A stretch of DNA of 64,000 nt from Diogma glabrata. Its lineage: Eukaryota > Arthropoda > Insecta > Diptera > Cylindrotomidae. The DNA lies in contig OY856188.1 in the NCBI GenBank assembly GCA_963693315.1, positions 4,871,335 to 4,935,334 of the forward strand, written 5' to 3'. Positions 58,488-64,000 of this stretch are shown piece after piece. The position numbers and the translations under genes are program-made. A model generated the notes under the pieces. It made no database searches. It was not told the origin of the DNA and saw only the letters and a list, made by a program, of their open reading frames with translations. How positions within the stretch are numbered: the stretch's first letter is position 1; every line of letters begins with the position of its first letter.

Positions 58488-58709
58488 ATGTTTAATTTTC
58501 TGTTTATAACAAAGTATTGCCTACAATGTGTCTGCATACTCATAAAAGAGGAAAATGTTTTAGAGAAAAGTGAGAAGAAATCAGGCAACAATGACTTCAA
58601 CAATGACACACGAGGATATCACTCATACATTCCTACAAATGATGGATCAATCTTAGCTAGACGATATTCTAACTCTACGGAATTTAGAAATGTAAAGTTA
58701 AATAAATGA
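58488..58709 (+). CDS. Candidate small secreted protein or peptide precursor
   Basis: 73 codons from ATG to TGA. Residues 1-20 are hydrophobic with two Cys (FNFLFITKYCLQCVCILI), like a signal peptide. The rest is polar and charged, with GYHSYIPTNDGSILARRY and a dibasic Arg-Arg. A TATA-like TATATAAA lies 20 bp upstream, and AATAAATGATAAAAAA overlaps the stop. It could equally be the last exon of a larger gene, or chance. No homolog recognised. Confidence 0.3.
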   Translation: MFNFLFITKYCLQCVCILIKEENVLEKSEKKSGNNDFNNDTRGYHSYIPTNDGSILARRYSNSTEFRNVKLNK

Positions 58710-59224
58710 TAAAAAATGTGCAAAATATTTGTTTCGAGTTGAAATTAAAAATTTATTTGAATTCAAAAAAACTGCTCATTTTTTAACTCTACTTTTTTTT
58801 ATGATGAAAAATTTTAAGGCGTGTTGCAATAAAATTAATAAAAAAATAAGGAGGGGCTGAAATCTCACAGCTCTGAGATATCAAGACTTCGGTCTGGGTT
58901 AAGGATTTTGATATAGTTTTCGGCAAAAAACTTTTCTGAGGATATGGTTTTTAGTTTTGGGCAGCGATGTATATGAAACATAACTCTTTGTTAAAGTACA
59001 AGTATTTTTTATCTCTGTTTAAAAATTTATTACAAAACTAACACGAAACATCAATACGTTGCCGGAAAATTATAATCAAAATTCCAAAAATATTGTTAAA
59101 TTAAATAAAATCAAACTTTTTCGAAATTCCGAAAATATTCCAAAAATTAGAATGAAATCAAATATTTAAACTTTTTCTAAATTCCGATAATATTCCAAAA
59201 ATTCTTATATTCAATGTGGTACCT
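58710..59224. other. Stretch without a gene
   Basis: AT-rich. A short direct repeat of AATTCCGA-AATATTCCAAAAATT occurs at about 59111 and 59170. Confidence 0.35.
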
Positions 59225-59884
59225 TCCTCTTACAGGTACCCAAAAATGTTATATCTCTCCAAATCCAAAAGGTCCAATAGCTTATCCAATCAAGTTTTGT
59301 CGGGTATTCTTCTCTTACTGTCTATTTTTTCCCTGGAACCTATATCGACTTCAACATACTCGTTCATGTTTATTATGTTATAATTTGGTGTGAAATCTCT
59401 CAGCATTACATTTTCATTCTTTGTATTGATTACTGGAAGAATGATTTTGTTATTCTTAATTTCCCCTAGCGTATTCCCTGTGTATACACCTGGCTCCACT
59501 TCAGTTTTTTCGCAGAAGATGTTCTGCCCTTCTTCTATTTCTTTGTCGATCAAAAGGATTTCTACTAGTCTAGTTGATCTAGCGGGAATCAAGTTTCTAC
59601 CGAAGTTCACGCTAGTATTTTTTACTAAATTAATTTCTGATAGAAAAATTTCTGAACCAATATCTTTTTCATCCTCCACTAAATTATATTCTTTAAATTT
59701 GTTATCTTCATTAGGGTTTTTAATTAATATCTGTATTTCGTGTTCTGGGATACCATTGTCTGCTAAATTAACTTCTGATAAAAAAAATTCTTGTTTAACA
59801 CTGCCTTCATATTCTATCAAATAGCTTTCCTTAAATTCATATTGATTGCTTGGGTTTTGAAATGGCTTTTTTCTATTTTGCGTC
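59225..59884 (-). pseudogene. Gypsy pol fragment, spacer before RT
   Basis: Minus-strand codons from about 59884 give a Glu/Asn-rich piece with two FLSE-NL repeats, then LIPARSTRLVEI, EVEPGVYTGNTL, ILPVINTKNENVMLRDF and, after a stop, LDKLLDLLDLE. The IPA-R/PGVY/NT-N-NV order is the linker between protease and RT in one Gypsy lineage, distinct from the element at 21564-32466. No RT core follows. Confidence 0.6.
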
Positions 59885-60181
59885 TAAAATAAAGTCATTT
59901 CGATACCCAAATGCGTATCGAAATGGCCTTCATTACGATACGCAAAGTTTTGTCTTTCAAGGTTGGTCACATTGGTCATACAAACGTCAGTGAACATTAA
60001 AACGAATGATTATGTAAATAAAATTAATGAGAATATCTAAATTAGTGTTAAATATTTATAATAAATTAAAATAATTAGTAATAATAACAAAATTTCAAAT
60101 TGAATATTTTTTAATAAAATACACATTTTTTAAAATTTCAAGACAAAAAATGCAAAATAGAAAAAATAGTATAAAAAACTC
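59885..60181. other. Stretch without a gene
   Basis: A short inverted pair TTTCGATAC...GTATCGAAA at 59901-59926 and a further GATACGCAAA. Otherwise AT-rich. Confidence 0.35.
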
Positions 60182-60283
60182 GTTTCATAAGACGTTTTAT
60201 CGCACTTATCCTTTAGAAAACTCCCCGCTGCGCGGGTCGTTTTCTAAACAGATTGCGTGCGATAAAATCGTCGATTATGAAAC
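60182..60283. repeat. 102-bp hairpin with GC-rich loop
   Basis: The arms GTTTCATAA-GACGTTTTATCGCAC and AGAAAAC pair with GTTTTCT and GTGCGATAAAATCGTC-TTATGAAAC around CCCCGCTGCGCGGGTC. A foldback repeat with the same design as 41501-41632 but a different sequence. Confidence 0.75.
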
Positions 60284-60586
60284 TAGTTTCTTAATATACT
60301 ATTTGTTATTTGTATTCTGGTTAATCTTTTGGAATTTGTTTGTCGTTTCTTCTGTTAAACTTTCGGATTTTTTTTATATTGAATGTATATGTAGATAATT
60401 GTATAATATTTATACTAGCATGTAATGGAACATTTAGATCTTTTGATTCCCAGATAATAAGTATTTTATTTGCTAAAAAAAAATTATACGGTTCATGTCC
60501 CCATTACGAATGGTTCGACATTGGGAAGATGGGTAATTCTTTTACAAACCGAACGGATTTTGATGAAAATTCATTGACACCACTTC

Positions 60587-62581
60587 GATTTGGCTGAAAC
60601 TTTTTTGGCGGATTCTATGTCGAAAAAAAAGATATACGTGTTCGAGGATTTTTTTTTTTTTTTTTTTTTTTGAAAATAGAGCTGTTCTAAATTTCGTGAA
60701 TTTTGTGATTTTTGGCTTGAAAACTTATTTTCAAAAATTCGTAGTTCCGAATCTATAAGAGCTACAAAATTTTTACTGGCTACTTTTTTGTAGCTGAAAA
60801 ACTGAACTTTGAGGAAAAAATATTTTTTATAAAAAATTTTAACAAATTCATATTATTATAAACAATTTAATTGTTTAAATCGATTTTTAACAATTGCTTC
60901 CAAAACAAATCCAGTTTTTAGTATTTTTATTGTATTTTCCGTTAAATTTTACGTCAAAAACATGTTTTTAAAATATGGTACCTTTTCAATTATTCTTAAA
61001 ATATTAATTTATGTAGCGCGTAACGACCCAAAAAAACGGTGTTTTGCTACAAAAATCAAATCTGTGACTTGTTTTCGTTTTTTTTTCTTTTTGTTTTTTT
61101 TAAATATTGATTAAAGTTAAAGTTTAAAGTAATAGAATTCATTATTTATTACTCTCTACTTCGTTTCGTGTGTCATGCTCCAATTTCTATCCAGCATGAC
61201 GTCGCCTAGATTCTTTTGTCATAAAGACCATTTCTTTTCAAATAAATCATAAGCTCTTATCATAAAACAATCCTAAAATTTCCATCCCATTCAACAAATT
61301 CGATCCCATAAAGTATTTTTGCGAGCGAGGCTTCAGAGATTAAATTATCCTATTCGAACACCACGAGAACTATTTAATTGGGCGACAGAATCATTGCCAA
61401 ACATTACTTGTCGCTATTCTACAAATGATGATTACGAAGAAGAAAAAAAATTATTATCAGAACGATTTACAAAAGCGAAATCGATAAAGGGAACTCAAAA
61501 ATAGCATTGCATGATTCCAATATCTTTTCAAGAATTAGAAGCTAAGATATTTTCTTTGCATGAAAAAAAAATTTTGTGAAACTTTTCAATTAAAAAATAT
61601 TATTATAAATCTGTCAAGGAGAGTGTGTTCATTTTTGATTTTACTATACAAATGTGGTTATTCCAATAAAGTACATATAAGTAATATTAAGAATTATTAC
61701 ATTATTTTTCATTACTTGATTTTTTTTATTTACTAAGATATTTTTTACCATCTATTATTATTTGTCAAAGTTTGTCATGGCAGTGGTGGCTAATACAACA
61801 GACAGGTTGAAATTACGTGGTGCACTGGATGGATTTTTTTTTCCAAACGCTTGATAATAATTTTTTGTTTCGATCAAGATTTGTTTTCTAACAAGTCAGG
61901 AGATTCGGTTTGAAAACGAATAACCCATAAATTTTTTTTTATGCAAATTTTCAATAAATAATTGTTACAAAGATGATTTGTAACATTTTTTGCAATTTAA
62001 TTTAAAATTTTGAGGTTATGTCAAAAACTAGTTTAGACAGAAGTTGTAGACCTTTTAATTATCTACAACTTTCACATTAAACTTTTTTTGATACAAGTTA
62101 CAGATTTGATTTTATTAGCAAAAAGTCGTTTTTTGGGTCGTTACGCGCTACATAAATTAATATTTTTAGAATAATTGAAAAGGTACCATATTTTAAAAAC
62201 ATGTTTTTGACGTAAAATTTAACGGAAAATACAATGAAAATACTAAAAACTGGATTCGTTTTAGGGGCAACTGTTAAAAATCGATTTAAACAATTAAATT
62301 GTTTATAATAATATGAATTTGTTAATATTTTTTATAAAAAACATTTTTTCCTCAAAGTTCAATTTTTCAGCTACAAAAAAGTAGCCAGTAAAAATTTTGT
62401 AGCTCTTATAGATTTGGAACTACGAATTTTTGAAAATAAGTCTTCAAGCCAAAAATCACTAAATTCACGAAATTTAAAACAGCTCTATTTTCAAAAAAAA
62501 AAAAAAAAAAAAAAATCCTCGAACACGTATATCTTTTTTTTCGACATAGAATCTGCAAAAAAAAATTTCAGCCAAATCAAA
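60587..62581. mobile_element. Foldback element F, about 500-bp arms
   Basis: The arms 60587-61085 and 62075-62581 are inverted copies, sharing GATTTGGCTGAAA, a run of about 22 T/A, AGCTACAAAATTTTTACTGG, GGTACC and CGTTACGCGCTACATAAATT-type words. The loop carries a protein remnant. The long arms and coding loop suggest a transposon deleted down to its C-terminal exon. Confidence 0.8.
61300..61565 (+). pseudogene. C-terminal remnant of an unnamed transposon protein
   Basis: Plus-strand codons give RARLQRLNYPIRTPRELF then NWATESLPNI, LLSERFTKAKSIKGTQK, a TAG, and HCMIPISFQELEAKIFS to a stop. This matches the end of the family seen at 7592-7840 (R-SLQ, LFEWA, then a GT-K-H-P motif). AATAAA at 61669 could be its polyadenylation signal. 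No start codon; only the C-terminus is left. Confidence 0.5.
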
Positions 62582-62852
62582 AATGGGTCGGTCAGAAAGG
62601 TGTTCTGCGATTTTTTCTGCGATTGTTTATTTTTCTTTAATTAAAATTTATTGCTGTGGTTTCATAAAATGAGTAATGAATTATTATAATATAAAATTGT
62701 ATTTTTGTTTATGTTTTTTTTTTTGTTAAATTATTTTAGTAAATTATTATAAAATACTTTATTTTTTTTATAGTAATAATTGATTGTTTAAATCTTTGAA
62801 AATATTTAAGTATGTACTTAAAACTACGAAACTCTTTGTGAGATTAAATTAT
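62582..62852. other. AT-rich spacer
   Basis: No feature recognised. Confidence 0.4.
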
Positions 62853-63566
62853 TTATGTGAGTAAAAATGTTAAATGGTTAAAAGTCTTAAGAAATTTGTC
62901 GTTAGACATGTCTTGTATTTTATCAGTACTACTGCCTAAACTATTTGTCTTTAATTTTATGAATAAATGGTTTGATTGAAAGTGTCCGCACATATGCAAA
63001 GTTGGTTTGAAAAACTTTTTATTTAAAATTGTGTGCTTCACAAACTTCCATTTAAAAGTTAAAGAAAATATAATTGATGATTCATCGAATAATGATTTAA
63101 ACCATTTCATTGGTAAATAAATATTATTTTTAATATATTCGTGAGCCGGTTGAACAGAATATTTATCTTGTTTCCAAATATTATTACGAGTATAGCTCAC
63201 ATTGGTTATGGAAATTAAGAACCACGAAAATAATCTAACAAAATTTTCAGCGATTTTAAACGCCAAAATGAAATGCGAGTTTGATGTGCAATTGTTACTC
63301 AATTTAATTTGATTTTTTGAGAAAGGTTGCTGCAAATGTTTTAGTTTACTTTTAGCGAGAGATTTCGAATTAACTCTTTTTGAGCGCAGATAGTTTTTTT
63401 CATTTAATAAACACTTAACATATGATGTCATAATAGAACCTTTGGATTTGGTTGTTTCATAGTCATGATTACCTTGCTGGTTGTGATTGTACTTTACCTT
63501 AAAATATTGCTGATATTTATTCGTCTTGTTGTTCGTAATCAAAGGTTTTTTATTATTATTCAGAGA
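62853..63566 (-). pseudogene. Long unrecognised frame, continuation after an in-frame stop
   Basis: 237 codons in the same frame as 64000-63567, separated only by one TAA (63569-63567). Composition is Lys/Asn/Ser-rich in the first 80 residues, then more ordered: FILAFKIAENFVRLFSWFLI could be a membrane-spanning or amphipathic segment, and WKQDKYSVQPAHEYIKNNIY and FSLTFKWKFVKHTILN follow. Unlike most of the window it has no transposon features. Either the copy has lost function through the stop, or the frame is a terminal exon read past a stop. Function unknown. Confidence 0.4.
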
Positions 63567-64000
63567 TTATTGATTCCTATCTAAGTCAGATTTTAATCGT
63601 AATTTCTTTTGTTTTTTATGTACGGTTTTAAAATTTGAAAATTTATTTTTAGAGGAGTTATTATTGTATGAACCACTGTTGGATTTGAAATCATCATTAC
63701 TTGGAAGTGTATGAGTTTCGCAACATTTCTTATCTCGAATGCTATCGGAATTTATTTCTCTATGTGCCTTCGTCACTGCTAAATTTTTGTGTTGCAATCG
63801 ATTTTTTGGTTTAATTGATTTTTTATTTTGTGTAAAATTACTTGTTGTCGTATGCAAAAATATTTTCTGTTTTGTTTTATATTTGGTTGTTGGTGTAATA
63901 TTAAAATTATAATCTGAATTATAATCTGAAGGAATATTTTGACTAAAAATGTCAGCGTAAGAGAATTTTTCTGGTTGTTTTATTTCTACTGTCGGTTTGT
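63567..64000 (-). CDS. Unrecognised frame open to the window edge
   Basis: At least 143 codons with no stop up to 64000, so the gene continues outside. Includes QPEKFSYADIFSQNIPS and tandem DYNSDYNF near the edge. Low-complexity polar sequence with many Lys/Asn follows, and a KCCETHTLP cysteine pair. Ends in TAA at 63569-63567. Likely part of a host gene, given the lack of transposon signatures. No homolog recognised. Confidence 0.4.
   Translation of the reverse strand, partial: KPTVEIKQPEKFSYADIFSQNIPSDYNSDYNFNITPTTKYKTKQKIFLHTTTSNFTQNKKSIKPKNRLQHKNLAVTKAHREINSDSIRDKKCCETHTLPSNDDFKSNSGSYNNNSSKNKFSNFKTVHKKQKKLRLKSDLDRNQ

Overview
The window is AT-rich eukaryotic DNA and almost all of it is transposable-element sequence. 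The element set (Copia, Gypsy, RTE and Jockey/CR1-like LINEs, piggyBac, hAT, a Harbinger remnant, many MITEs, long (TA)n tracts) and a short exon resembling the insect HPS5/pink family point to an arthropod, most likely an insect. I cannot settle the order. No prokaryotic gene organisation is present. Nearly every coding segment carries stops or frameshifts, so most entries are pseudogenes of mobile elements.

Layout. 1-4760: a nearly complete LINE on the plus strand (zinc-finger ORF1, endonuclease/RT ORF2, 3' UTR, A-tail). 5366-6530: three short minus-strand candidate host exons with compatible splice phases. 6640-7840: a LINE endonuclease fragment and a remnant of an unnamed transposon protein. 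8300-10512: a piggyBac element with its TTAA end, cut on the left by a repeat called family B here. 10693-11235: a hairpin plus a 31-bp tandem repeat.

11240 to about 35127 is best read as one old Copia element on the minus strand, dissected by later insertions. From low to high coordinates they are: a LINE (about 11866-19680) that itself holds a hAT element with a clean 8-bp target duplication, a family B copy and a 626-bp tandem repeat; a 768-bp MITE (20153-20920); a 10.9-kb Gypsy element (21564-32466, two LTRs, 4-bp target duplication) that in turn holds a 2.4-kb tandem-repeat element (family A) and an RTE LINE; and a 521-bp MITE inside the Copia 5' LTR.

36676-48016 is a second nest. Two halves of a family B element lie 10 kb apart because two elements, X (37003-41940) and D (42108-46996), sit inside its (TA)n tract. 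D carries the N-terminal half of a transposon protein whose reading frame is split by a smaller element, E (43833-45530), flanked by TA duplications. E carries the C-terminal half of the same protein family. X holds two broken RTE LINE copies.

48426-64000 holds a long Jockey-like LINE, a Harbinger remnant, a palindromic element, a 5'-truncated LINE, a second full family A element, a possible small secreted-peptide gene, a Gypsy fragment of another lineage, a foldback element with about 500-bp arms around a protein remnant, and at the right edge a long unrecognised minus-strand reading frame broken by one stop.

The genes do not form a pathway. The biology here is insertion history: which element landed in which, and which non-autonomous families share ends or target preference.
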